DNA from: Kiritimatiellia bacterium | GTDB lineage: Bacteria > Verrucomicrobiota > Kiritimatiellia > RFP12 > DVOR01 | Assembly (NCBI GenBank): GCA_900771325.1 | Contig: CAAGNN010000188.1 | Coordinates: forward strand, 1-61,756 | Reading direction: 5' to 3' | Length of the DNA: 61,756 nt | Part shown: positions 16,903 through 24,571 of the stretch, piece after piece | Layout: the number at the start of each line of letters is the position of its first letter | Position numbering within the stretch: the first letter of the stretch is position 1 | Position numbers and translations under genes: made by a program | The notes under the pieces: model-generated | Database searches by the model: none | What the model saw: only the letters and a program-made list of their open reading frames with translations | Told to the model about the DNA's origin: nothing

Positions 16903-16911
16903 ATTATAGCA
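16903..16911 (-). promoter_or_regulatory. thrB promoter -10 region
   Basis: On the minus strand TGCTATAAT gives a perfect -10 hexamer (16903-16908) with a TGn extension. No good -35 is visible. The remaining intergenic DNA to 17134 is GC-rich with no gene seen. Confidence 0.6.
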
Positions 16912-17134
16912 GAACCCCGCCGCCCCCGCAGACACTCCCCCGCCCGAGATGTGGGGACTTCTCGCCCCCACACCCCTCGGGAGCGCGGGGCGCTCCACCC
17001 CGGCGAAGGCGCCCGTTGGGCACCTCCGCTATTTGGCACACGAAAGGCACACCAGGCTACGCAGCAGGGATGCGCTCCGCGCCTCCCTGCCAGGGCCGTT
17101 GGGGGAGTTCCCCCAAGCCCCCCGCGGATAAAGG

Positions 17135-19612
17135 TTAGGCGAAGTAGTCGACGTCGGGGTTGAGGAAGCCGAGGGCGTAGACTTGGGGGAGGAGTTTGGC
17201 GCGGAGGGCTTCGTGGGCGGCTTTGAGGGCGGCGCGTTCATCGGCGGCCAGGGGGGTGGCTTTGAGGGCCTTGCAGAGTTGGTAGTAGCCTACGTCCCAG
17301 GTTTCGATGCGCGCGTCGAGCCAGTCGGTCTGGGTGATATTGGCGTAGAAGGCGCGGTAGAGGGCCTTGGCGGCGGCGAGGACTGCGCGGGCCTCGGGCG
17401 AGAGCTCCCGCCCCTTGAGCCAGGTGGCCAGGAAGCGCTCTTCGTTTGCTGCCAAGAGCTGTGCCGTCAGCTCCGGATTACTACACGGCCACTGCCGCAC
17501 CTCCGAGAGCAAGAAGGGGAAGAGATTATTGCGGATCTGGTAGAGCTTCCCCTGATAGGGCACGTCCTTCAGGGCCACGGCGTAGTTAGATAAGGCAAAA
17601 GTAGTCCAGAGAACACAGTCGGACACGAACTCTTTGGGGACTTCTGCCGTCGGCGCATAAAAAGCATCACGGTCATTTGTCCAGGTTGCTTTGGGGAGTT
17701 TCTTTACGGCATGAAGGACCATCGCCCGTTCGAAGTTCGCGGGCGTGACGGAGAAGGCTCCGGCGTTTGCGTAGGGCGCGGAGAGGATGAAGACGCTGTT
17801 CTGATTTTGGAAGTCATCGCCCTTGCTGCACACCGTACAAAGGAAGTCGGGCACACTGTGGTTACATTGACCGTTACGGTCAGCTTGCTGCTTCAGTGCA
17901 CTTGAAAAGGTGGGAAGAACTGAGTGTCCATCCCATCTTGGCCTTGGGCACCACTTATTGAGCATTGCCGTGCGTTCGACGGAGGTCAACACTTTGGTGC
18001 CTATCTTCTCGACATTGGCATTGAAGACATCCAGCGTGATACGTTGGCGTTCGAGGTGCTGTTGCTTGCCGAGGTTCCAAACAAGGAAGCCCACCGGGAA
18101 GTTGCCTTTGGCCCCGTGAAAGCACTTGATGGGGAAGATGAAGCCGCGCTCGTAGGTGTATTGGAAGAAGCCGTCGCGGATGCGTTGGTCGTTGTTGGAG
18201 TTGATGTACTTTAACTTCGAGAAGAGGCAGAGGTGGGCCTGCCGGTCCTTGAACTCCTTGGAGATGCGGAAGAGAAACTGCGTGAAGAGTTCGCGGCTAG
18301 CCGCACCGTAGCCCTCATCGTGCATCCACTCGCGGATCGAGGTCATAGACACGGAGTCTTTGGACTTTTTGCCAGTCTCTCCACCCACGGTGTTCGCGGT
18401 GGCGAAGGGGGGATTGATGAAGATGACCCACTTGAGGTTTGGGTTTGCGAGGTCGGCGGCGAGGTTGGGGGGCATTTTGGGCTGCGCGCCAAAGGTCATC
18501 TGCCCGGCCAGGCGGGGGATGTCGTCCTCCAGGTAGTTGTATTGGAAGCAGGTGGCGGCGGGGAAGAGGGTCTTGCAATACTTCGCGTCGTCCTCCTCCA
18601 GGGTGGAGATGTAGCAGTAGGGGAGGGCGGAGCTAGGCAGGTTGAACTCCAGGTTGCCCGTGCCGGCGGCCATATCCCAAAAGCGGACATCGCCCGAGCG
18701 CCACCACTGCTTGCCGAGGGTCTTTTCGAGGTATTCCAGGCCCTTGGCGGCGAAGTCGACGGGGGTGAAGAACTCGCCGGTGAAGCGGCGGCGGAAGTCC
18801 TCGGTGATGCGGTCGGACTTCTGCCGGATCTGCATCATCACCTGGGCGCCGACCTTCTCGTAGTTCTCCCAAAAGTGGGCGTAGTCCTTGGGCTTGAGGG
18901 TCTTGGGGATGAAGGTGGCGCCATCGACGTTGAAGAGTACCCGGCCGTCCTCGGCCTTGATGGATTTGCCCTGTTCGATGTCGGCCAAAAAGTACTCGGA
19001 GGACTTGCGGCCATTGCGGACATACTTGCCGAAGAGCGCATCCCAGTAGGTGAAGACGGAGAGGAAGTTCTCTTCGGTGATGGACTTCTTCTCGAGGAGG
19101 GGGAGGAAGGTCATCTGGGCGAGGAGGTGCTCGCGGCATTTGTCGATGAACTGCGCCTCCTCGGCCGGGTGGGTGAAGTCGTAGACGTAGGGGAGGCTCT
19201 CGTGCGCCAGGTGCTTGAGGAGGTCCTCGACCAGGTGGGGGCAGGGGGTGGAGGGGGCGCGGTCCCAGTCGTAGCGCTCGCTCTGGGAGGTGTAGAAGCG
19301 CTGATAGGTTTTGGTCTCGGCGAAGAAGGCCTCGTTCTTATCGACCACGCAAAGGGTGGCGGGAATGGGGTAGGAGGTCAGAGCGGCATCATACTTGAGC
19401 AAGCGCACGTAGTACATCGTCTGGGCCAAGACGCGGGCAATGTTCTCGGCGGCGCGGAAGTTGCGGTCGAACTTAAACTCAAAGAGCACCGACTCGGTGT
19501 AGTGGTCGATCCCGCGTAGGGCACAGATCTTCATCTTGAAGAACTTGCAGAACTCCGCCTTGACCTCTTCTTCCTTCTTGCAGTCTGCCAGCGCGTCGTA
19601 GAGATGCTTCAT
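17135..19612 (-). CDS. Large adenine-specific DNA methyltransferase, possibly type IIG-like
   Basis: 825 aa from the ATG at 19612; a further in-frame stretch to 19714 looks like leader sequence. SAM motif I is FWDMAAGTGNLE (about 336-347) and catalytic motif IV is INPPFA (about 421-426), so it is an amino-methyltransferase of gamma type. The N-terminal 120 residues contain ESVLFEFKFDRN, where E-x-K could be a PD-(D/E)XK nuclease centre, which would make it a single-chain restriction-modification enzyme; this is a weak inference. The C-terminal 300 residues probably recognise DNA. No separate restriction gene adjoins it. The middle of the gene (about 17600-18300) is less GC-rich than the flanks, consistent with transfer. 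Confidence 0.8.
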   Translation of the reverse strand: MKHLYDALADCKKEEEVKAEFCKFFKMKICALRGIDHYTESVLFEFKFDRNFRAAENIARVLAQTMYYVRLLKYDAALTSYPIPATLCVVDKNEAFFAETKTYQRFYTSQSERYDWDRAPSTPCPHLVEDLLKHLAHESLPYVYDFTHPAEEAQFIDKCREHLLAQMTFLPLLEKKSITEENFLSVFTYWDALFGKYVRNGRKSSEYFLADIEQGKSIKAEDGRVLFNVDGATFIPKTLKPKDYAHFWENYEKVGAQVMMQIRQKSDRITEDFRRRFTGEFFTPVDFAAKGLEYLEKTLGKQWWRSGDVRFWDMAAGTGNLEFNLPSSALPYCYISTLEEDDAKYCKTLFPAATCFQYNYLEDDIPRLAGQMTFGAQPKMPPNLAADLANPNLKWVIFINPPFATANTVGGETGKKSKDSVSMTSIREWMHDEGYGAASRELFTQFLFRISKEFKDRQAHLCLFSKLKYINSNNDQRIRDGFFQYTYERGFIFPIKCFHGAKGNFPVGFLVWNLGKQQHLERQRITLDVFNANVEKIGTKVLTSVERTAMLNKWCPRPRWDGHSVLPTFSSALKQQADRNGQCNHSVPDFLCTVCSKGDDFQNQNSVFILSAPYANAGAFSVTPANFERAMVLHAVKKLPKATWTNDRDAFYAPTAEVPKEFVSDCVLWTTFALSNYAVALKDVPYQGKLYQIRNNLFPFLLSEVRQWPCSNPELTAQLLAANEERFLATWLKGRELSPEARAVLAAAKALYRAFYANITQTDWLDARIETWDVGYYQLCKALKATPLAADERAALKAAHEALRAKLLPQVYALGFLNPDVDYFA

Positions 19613-19669
19613 AGAGAGCCTTGATGCTTCCTGTTGTGATGTCGTCCCGAGAGAACCGTCTTGGGGCGT

Positions 19670-19681
19670 AGTGTAGCACAT
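19670..19681 (-). promoter_or_regulatory. Promoter of the methyltransferase gene
   Basis: On the minus strand ATGTGCTACACT gives a -10 hexamer TACACT (19670-19675) with a TGn extension, 57 bp upstream of the chosen ATG. Confidence 0.5.
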
Positions 19682-19706
19682 TCGCTCCCTCTCAGCCGCA
19701 CCTTTC

Positions 19707-20440
19707 CCACGCATCCGCCCCGGGTTGACCCTCGACCCGGGCCGGGTTGGCCTCGAGGTAGGCCCGGGTGGATTTTTCGATAGGCGATGAACGATAGACG
19801 AGAAAGCTGTCGCCGGAGGTGGAAAGCTCGGCCAATGGACTGCCAGTTGCTCCGTCGCGGCACGCGCGCTGTCGGCTGTCGGCTGTCCGCTGTCTGCTGC
19901 GAGCGCAGCGAGCCGCCCCGGGTTGGCCTCAAGGTAGGCCCGGGTTGACCCTCGACCCGGGCCTAGTTCGTTTTTGCCCCGCCCCGAGGCCGATTATTAA
20001 GACTCAGACTTAATTCAATTAAGACTAACTGTTATTTCAATGAAGGCTGAGTGTTAATTCAATTAAGACTGAGTCTTATTTATTTCGCCCGCCCCGGGTT
20101 GACTTCGCATCCACCCCGGGTTCGTCTTGGACCTGGGGCGAGGGGAATTATTAAGTCCCGGACTTATCGCCGATAAGTGGTGGACTTATTGCCGGTAAGT
20201 GGTGGACTTATCGCCGATAAGTGGTGGACTTATTAGTTCGCCCTGGGGCGGGTTGATTTTGGCCCCCGGGCCGCTTTACATTTTTGTCCGCCCCGGGTTG
20301 ACCTCGAGGTAGGCCCGGGTTCGCCTCGAGGTAGGCCCGGGTTCATCCTCGACCCGGGGCTCGCTGTGCTCGCAGCTGACAGCCGTTAGCGGTTAGCGGT
20401 TAGCGCGCGTGCCGGGGCGATGGAGGCGGGTGGAGGGTGG
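19707..20440. repeat. Intergenic repeat island: inverted arm modules enclosing 22-bp units and palindromes
   Basis: This gene-free stretch holds 22-bp-type units (CCGCCCCGGGTT or CCCGGGTT variants) near 19713, 19920, 20090 and 20290-20345. It has an arm module in reverse orientation (about 19838-19915, GACAGC words) and a second in forward orientation (about 20358-20430, TTAGCGG words). The two arms form an inverted pair around an AT-rich palindrome block at 20000-20235. No coding sequence is supported here. Confidence 0.75.
20003..20235. repeat. AT-rich palindrome block with three 22-bp-spaced ACTTATCG palindromes
   Basis: TTAATTCAATTAAGACT occurs twice (20010-20026 and 20054-20070). AAGACTGAGTCTT (20064-20076) and TAAGTCCCGGACTTA (20152-20166) are palindromic. 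ACTTATCGCCGATAAGT at 20162-20178 and 20206-20222, and a variant at 20184-20200, repeat with a period of 22 bp. The composition is strikingly unlike the GC-rich surroundings. It may be an operator or iteron-like array; nothing nearby shows which. Confidence 0.75.
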
Positions 20441-20495
20441 AGTTGCAGCGAGCGAGGGGGTTGGTGTAGAACGGTTCGCGAGTAAAGGGCCTGGA

Positions 20496-20570
20496 TTTTA
20501 ATGGAATTGCGGAAGTAGAGTCGCTTTTTAATGGAATTGCGAAAGGTTGAATGAGATTGCGGAGAAGGAG
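20496..20570 (+). repeat. Short imperfect direct repeats TTTTAATGGAATTGCG
   Basis: TTTTAATGGAATTGCG appears twice within this segment about 31 bp apart, and a third, weaker copy (TTGAATGAGATTGCGG) follows. Their role is unknown; they lie just upstream of the 15-codon reading frame at 20578. Confidence 0.5.
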
Positions 20571-20577
20571 GGAAAAG

Positions 20578-20625
20578 ATGGATGAGTTGTCACCGGTTGG
20601 TTATCTGTATCTGATTTCGGCCTAA
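20578..20625 (+). pseudogene. 15-codon reading frame with strong Shine-Dalgarno, probable gene remnant
   Basis: ATG 20578 to TAA 20623-20625 encodes MDELSPVGYLYLISA. GAAGGAGGGAAAAG directly upstream is an excellent ribosome binding site. The end GYLYLIS resembles the first strand of GIY-YIG nucleases, but 15 residues cannot prove it. The frame stops just before the mutL-derived repeat at 20662, so it may be the 5' end of a gene cut by that insertion, or a leader peptide. Confidence 0.3.
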
Positions 20626-20661
20626 GATTTGCAGGTTTGCGAGTTGCTTTCGCGCACGAAG

Positions 20662-20730
20662 GCCTTACTGCTGGAAGCGGCGTTCGAGTTCGCGGTAGGA
20701 GGTGAGGAGCATCACGGGTTTGCCGCGGGG
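20662..20730 (-). repeat. 69-bp copy of the mutL 3' end (left flank of the AbiE cassette)
   Basis: It is identical base for base to 22530-22598, which holds the last 22 codons and stop of mutL. This copy has no mutL body attached. With the other copy it brackets the toxin-antitoxin pair as a direct repeat, in the manner of attachment-site or homologous-recombination duplications. The toxin stop codon lies 4 bp inside. Confidence 0.9.
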
Positions 20731-20733
20731 TGG

Positions 20734-21486
20734 TTAGGGGCCGAAGAGGCGGAGGAGTTCGTTATGAATTTCTTGCGGCGAGAGGGGAAGCCCCAGGGCG
20801 CGGGGGTCGAGGGGCTCGGCTTGGTAGGCAGCGAGGAAGGGGCGTATGGCGGCGCGGATGTTGGCGGGGATTTCGGGGGATTGGCCGGCGGTTAGCAGGG
20901 TGAGGCGCGCGATGTCGTTTTTGTGCTTGCGGATGTTTTTGGTGTCGATGTGGCCTTCGCCGGCGGCTTTGCGGTTGGAGAGGTCGCTCCAAGCAATGGC
21001 TTTGAGGGCGATGAGGCCAACGGGGGAGAGGATGGAGACGCCGTCCACTTCGCTGCGATTGGCCATTGCGAAGGCGTAGAGGTCATCGTTCAGCAAGATG
21101 GCGGAGAGGCTGGAGGCTTCTTCTCCGGCGGGGATGGGGGTGAGGTGATGGAGCAGGGGGGCGGGGAGGCAGTCGGCTCTTCGGGAGAAGAGTTCGAGGG
21201 TTTCGGGGTAATCGGGCTGCGAGGGGTGAGTGAAGCGGTAGAACTGCGGTTTGCCGTTTGAGCGTTCTTTGTGTTCGTAGCCGCCGGCTTGGATGAAACG
21301 CCAGAATTGGTTGAAGAAGTCGGGCGTTAGGGCTTCGACGCAAAGAACCAGGTCGAGGTCGCGCGTGACGCGGAAGGGTAGGGCGGCTACGGAGAAGTTG
21401 AGGTCGCAGGCAGAGCCGCCGATGAGCAGATAGCAATCGGGGTAATCGGCGAATGCGGTCCGGAAGCGGTCGAGACCTTTTACCAT
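20734..21486 (-). CDS. AbiEii-like nucleotidyltransferase toxin
   Basis: 250 aa. The nucleotidyltransferase signature is present: LIGGSACDLNF (about 21-31), then TRDLDLVL with the DxD metal-binding pair (about 41-48). The family (AbiEii/AbiGii, MenT relatives) transfers nucleotides, in studied members to tRNA, and blocks growth unless neutralised. Its start overlaps the end of the upstream antitoxin gene by 7 bp, so the two are translationally coupled. The 3' end abuts a 69-bp fragment of mutL. The assignment as a type IV toxin rests on motif and pairing; activity is inferred. Confidence 0.8.
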   Translation of the reverse strand: MVKGLDRFRTAFADYPDCYLLIGGSACDLNFSVAALPFRVTRDLDLVLCVEALTPDFFNQFWRFIQAGGYEHKERSNGKPQFYRFTHPSQPDYPETLELFSRRADCLPAPLLHHLTPIPAGEEASSLSAILLNDDLYAFAMANRSEVDGVSILSPVGLIALKAIAWSDLSNRKAAGEGHIDTKNIRKHKNDIARLTLLTAGQSPEIPANIRAAIRPFLAAYQAEPLDPRALGLPLSPQEIHNELLRLFGP

Positions 21487-22436
21487 TGGAGGGCCTCCAG
21501 GAGTTTATCGCGCTGGATTTGCACCCGATCATCGGGGTGGTCGCGCAAGGAGAGATAGAGCGAAATGGGGTCGATTGCGTGTTCACCCAGGGCGCACGGC
21601 GGCATTGTCCAGAGTTGCAACTGGTAGGGTGCGAGCTCAGGCGAGAGGAGATTGAGTTTGCGTGCGGTGAAGCCCCGGAGCGCGATGGCAAAACAGGTGG
21701 GCGGCGCTTCGTTGAGGTCGCTTACTGCGGCTAAGGCATCAACGCCAGCGATGACGGCATCTTTGGGGCACTCGGTCACTCCGACTGTCCGTTTACAAGG
21801 GTTGACAAAGCGCGGCAGACTACGTTCCCAGAGCGCTTTGGGTGGCAACAGACGCAGTTGGAGGGTTCGCCCATCCGCCAATCGTTCGCGCTCTCCCACG
21901 CCAAAATGCACCAATTCCTGGAAGGCGTGCACCACCGTTGCCGCCGAGAAGCCAGTGATGCGCGAGGCCTCTGCAAGGGTGAGCGCGTTTCCCCAGCGCT
22001 TCAAGAGACACCCGATGACCAGTTGTTGCGTGGGCATTGCAAAGTGTTCTCGCGTCACTGTTGCCCGTGTTCGCGCTGGCGCGGGGAGGAGGAGGCCCAT
22101 CTTTGGCAAGAAGATGCCGTTCACTGCCGTCACGAAGGGAACCCTGTTTGCCACCAGCCGCTCGAGATCGTGCGGCGCTAACTGTTGCGGCACAAAGACG
22201 TATGGTACACCAAGCGCGCTCCCGGCGGCGAACTGCTTGGCCACGGCCGCCGGCGTGTAGCGCATACCTGCCTTTGCAAAGGCCAACAGATGGGGGTGCC
22301 CATGCAGCGAGACCTTCCGTAAGTCATAGAGATTGGCAAGCCACCCCACTGCCCGCCGCTCGGCAAGCGAGAGAGGCTCGGTGGTGAGGGACCCTCCAAG
22401 CAGCCGTTCCAGTGCTCCAAGTGCTTTCGTTTTCAT
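21480..22436 (-). CDS. AbiEi-like antitoxin / winged-helix regulator
   Basis: 318 aa from the ATG at 22436, which has GGAGGAATAACGCA directly before it; the frame is open further upstream, but that part covers the promoter. A helix-turn-helix occurs at about 165-200 (LTLAEASRITGFSAATVVHAFQELV split by a short turn). The C-terminal half has the pattern GVDALAAVSDLN and RGFTARKLNLLSP, like AbiEi antitoxins, which repress their own operon and counter the nucleotidyltransferase. Its coupling to the toxin and the perfect palindrome in the promoter (22453-22485) support autoregulation. Confidence 0.75.
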   Translation of the reverse strand: MKTKALGALERLLGGSLTTEPLSLAERRAVGWLANLYDLRKVSLHGHPHLLAFAKAGMRYTPAAVAKQFAAGSALGVPYVFVPQQLAPHDLERLVANRVPFVTAVNGIFLPKMGLLLPAPARTRATVTREHFAMPTQQLVIGCLLKRWGNALTLAEASRITGFSAATVVHAFQELVHFGVGERERLADGRTLQLRLLPPKALWERSLPRFVNPCKRTVGVTECPKDAVIAGVDALAAVSDLNEAPPTCFAIALRGFTARKLNLLSPELAPYQLQLWTMPPCALGEHAIDPISLYLSLRDHPDDRVQIQRDKLLEALQW

Positions 22437-22452
22437 TGCGTTATTCCTCCAC

Positions 22453-22492
22453 TTGTCAGATTTACTATAACCTAAATCTTGACAAAATGCAA
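22453..22492 (-). promoter_or_regulatory. Promoter and palindromic operator of the AbiE-like pair
   Basis: On the minus strand the -35 is TTGCAT (22487-22492), the spacer 17 bp, and the -10 TATAGT (22464-22469). An inverted repeat covers it: TTGTCAGATTTA (22453-22464) and its complement with one extra base (22473-22485), separated by 8 bp. A regulator bound here would block RNA polymerase, as expected for antitoxin autorepression. Confidence 0.75.
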
Positions 22493-22529
22493 CAGTGCCC
22501 AAGGTAATCAAGGGCTTTAGGGGAACGAT

Positions 22530-22598
22530 GCCTTACTGCTGGAAGCGGCGTTCGAGTTCGCGGTAGGAGGTGAGGAGCATCACGGGTTTGCCGCGGGG
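22530..22598 (-). repeat. 69-bp direct repeat, mutL copy (right flank of the AbiE cassette)
   Basis: Identical to 20662-20730. It comprises the last 22 codons and stop of the intact mutL gene. The unit from 20731 to 22598 (1,868 bp) is therefore one repeat copy plus the toxin-antitoxin cassette. Confidence 0.9.
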
Positions 22599-24554
22599 GG
22601 TGGCGTAGGGGAGCTGGCACTGGGCGAGTTGGGCCATCAGGGTTTCGGCGGCTTCCTTGGAGTTGGGGCGGAAGGTGTTTGCGGCGGCGCGGGCGGCGGC
22701 GCGGGCGACGAGGTCGCGGCGCCAGGTGTTGGCGCGTTTGAGGCCGCTGCCTTGGTCGAGGTTGGCGGCGATGTCGGCCACGACTTCCTTGGGGGGGAAC
22801 TCGGCGAAGGCGACGGGGAGGGTGTTGATGAGGAAGGTTTCGTGGTCGAGGGGGGAGAGGTCGAAGCCGGCGGCTTGGAGTTCGGGGAGGAAGCGGGTGA
22901 CGCGCTCGGCGTCGAGGAGGGGAAGGTGGAGGGTCTCGGGGATAAGGAGGGGCTGAGTGGCGGGGGCGCGCTCGGTGTCGGCGAGGATGCGTTCGTAGAG
23001 GATGCGCTCGAGGGCGGCCTTGGCATCGACGACGAGGTAGCCTTGGTCGGTGACGACGAGGTAGTAGCGCTCTTGGAGGATGTCGGCAATGCGCAGCCAC
23101 TTCCAGGGGGAGGTGGGGGTGGCGGGGTCCTTACCGGGGGGCGTGGAGGCCGGGCTGGGGAGGTCGAGGGCCTGTTGGCGGGGTTTGGGGGCCTGCGGGG
23201 TGGGGAGGGGGGCGACCGGCGAGAGGGGGAAGGGCGGGAAGGGGTTTGGGCGGACCTGGGGCGGGTTGACCTCGAACCCGGGGCGGATAGACCCCGGACC
23301 CGGGGCGGGTTGACTTTGGACCTGGGGCGGGTTGACCTCGGCCCCGGGGCGGATGGGGGGAAGGCCGGCGGGGAGGGAGTGGTCGAAGGTTTGCGCGCCG
23401 GGGGCGGGGAAGGCGGCGGCGAGGGTGATGGCGATGGCTTGGGCGATGGCGTCGCCGACCAGGTTGCCGCGGCGGAAGCGGACTTCGCGTTTGGTGGGGT
23501 GGACGTTGACATCGACTTCCTCGGGGGGGAGGTCGACGAAGAGGATGACGAGGGGGCGGGAGTCGCGCAAGGGCCAGGCTTGGCGGAGGGCGACTTGGAT
23601 TTGGGGGGCGGTGGCGGGGCGGCGGTTGATGAAGATGAATTGCTCGGGGGTGCCGCCGCGGACGTAGCCGGGCTTGGAGAGGTAGCCGTGGATGTGGAAG
23701 GGGCCGGAAGTGTGGTCGAGCGGCAGGAGGGCGTCGGCGGTGGGCTGGCCGAGGAGGGCGCGGACGCGGTCGTCGAGGGTGTCGCCTTGGGGGAGGCGGA
23801 GGAGGTCGCGGCCGTCGGAGATGAGGCGGAGGGCGACGGTGGGGTTGGCGAGGGCGACGGCGGAGAGGGTCTGGCGGATGCGGGCGAGCTCGGTGTTGGC
23901 CGAGCGGAGGAACTTCTTGCGGGCGGGGGTGTTGAAGAAGAGGTCGCTGACGGCGATGGAGGTGCCGAAGGGGTGGCCGGCGGGGACGACTTCCTCGAGT
24001 TTGCCGCCGACGACGGTCAGGCGGGTGGCGTCGGCCTGGGCGCGGGGGCGGGTGGTGAGGGTGAAGCGCGAGACGCTGGCGATGGAGGGGATGGCCTCGC
24101 CCCGGAAGCCGAAGGTGGCGATGCGCTCGATGTCGTGGACCGTGGCGATTTTGCTGGTGGCCTGGCGTTGGAGGGCGAGGCAGGCGCTCTCGCGATCCAT
24201 CCCGCAGCCGTTGTCATCGACCTGCACGAGCTTGGCACCGCCTTGCTCAACGCTGACCTCGATGCGCGTGGCCCCGGCATCAAGGGCGTTCTCGACTAAC
24301 TCCTTGACCACCGAGGCCGGACGCTCGACCACCTCCCCGGCGGCAATCTGGTTGGCGACGACTTCGGGGAGTAGGCGGACGATGGGGAGGGAAGAGCCGA
24401 CAGCGGACAGCGGACAGCGGACAGCGCTGGCGCTCGCGGTGGAAGGCCCGTCTGAGCCGTGGGGCATACACATCTCGGGACTGAGGTCCGCCCGTCGCGC
24501 TGCGTGCTGTCGGCTGTCCGCTGTCGGCTGTCCGCTTGCCATATTATCTTCCAT
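22533..24554 (-). CDS. mutL: DNA mismatch repair protein MutL with repeat-derived N-terminal extension
   Basis: 673 aa. GHKL ATPase motifs are clear: ELVENALDAGATRIEV, DDNGCGM, ATSKI and FGFRGEA. They begin only after about 56 residues that come from a hairpin repeat (24398-24540); normal MutL starts almost directly at IVRLLPEVVANQIAAGEVV. The chosen start is ATG 24554; ATG 24542 and two ATGs in the hairpin loop are alternatives. The linker includes PPQV/RPG units encoded by a 22-bp array (23254-23355). In the C-terminal domain the endonuclease motif DQHAxxExxxxE reads DAKAALERILYE, so nicking activity is doubtful. MutL couples mismatch recognition to repair. It is the last gene of the gmk operon, 17 bp after dxs. 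Confidence 0.93.
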   Translation of the reverse strand: MEDNMASGQPTADSRQHAARRADLSPEMCMPHGSDGPSTASASAVRCPLSAVGSSLPIVRLLPEVVANQIAAGEVVERPASVVKELVENALDAGATRIEVSVEQGGAKLVQVDDNGCGMDRESACLALQRQATSKIATVHDIERIATFGFRGEAIPSIASVSRFTLTTRPRAQADATRLTVVGGKLEEVVPAGHPFGTSIAVSDLFFNTPARKKFLRSANTELARIRQTLSAVALANPTVALRLISDGRDLLRLPQGDTLDDRVRALLGQPTADALLPLDHTSGPFHIHGYLSKPGYVRGGTPEQFIFINRRPATAPQIQVALRQAWPLRDSRPLVILFVDLPPEEVDVNVHPTKREVRFRRGNLVGDAIAQAIAITLAAAFPAPGAQTFDHSLPAGLPPIRPGAEVNPPQVQSQPAPGPGSIRPGFEVNPPQVRPNPFPPFPLSPVAPLPTPQAPKPRQQALDLPSPASTPPGKDPATPTSPWKWLRIADILQERYYLVVTDQGYLVVDAKAALERILYERILADTERAPATQPLLIPETLHLPLLDAERVTRFLPELQAAGFDLSPLDHETFLINTLPVAFAEFPPKEVVADIAANLDQGSGLKRANTWRRDLVARAAARAAANTFRPNSKEAAETLMAQLAQCQLPYATPRGKPVMLLTSYRELERRFQQ
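23254..23355 (-). repeat. 22-bp array inside the mutL coding sequence
   Basis: Five units start at 23254, 23276, 23298, 23320 and 23342, period exactly 22 bp, with the same GGGGCGGGTT/CCGCCCC core as the intergenic arrays. They are read in frame as part of the proline-rich linker between the MutL ATPase and dimerisation domains. Confidence 0.88.
24398..24540 (-). repeat. Hairpin repeat element at the 5' end of mutL
   Basis: GACAGCG words at about 24398-24426 and their complements at about 24506-24536 form inverted arms around a loop of about 80 bp (GGAAGGCCCGTCTGAGCCGT in the middle). A copy about 90 % identical by eye lies at the 5' end of dxs (26399-26543). Both are open in the reading frame of the host gene. 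Confidence 0.88.
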
Positions 24555-24571
24555 CAATTCCCACGGTTCGC

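Noticed and set aside
16868..17134. Riboswitch or leader upstream of thrB
   Set aside because: The leader between the -10 and ATG is about 35 nt and has no attenuator hairpin or Thr/Ile codon run.
22629..24299. 556-codon Gly/Glu-rich open frame on the plus strand
   Set aside because: It is antisense to mutL, whose GHKL motifs are unmistakable.
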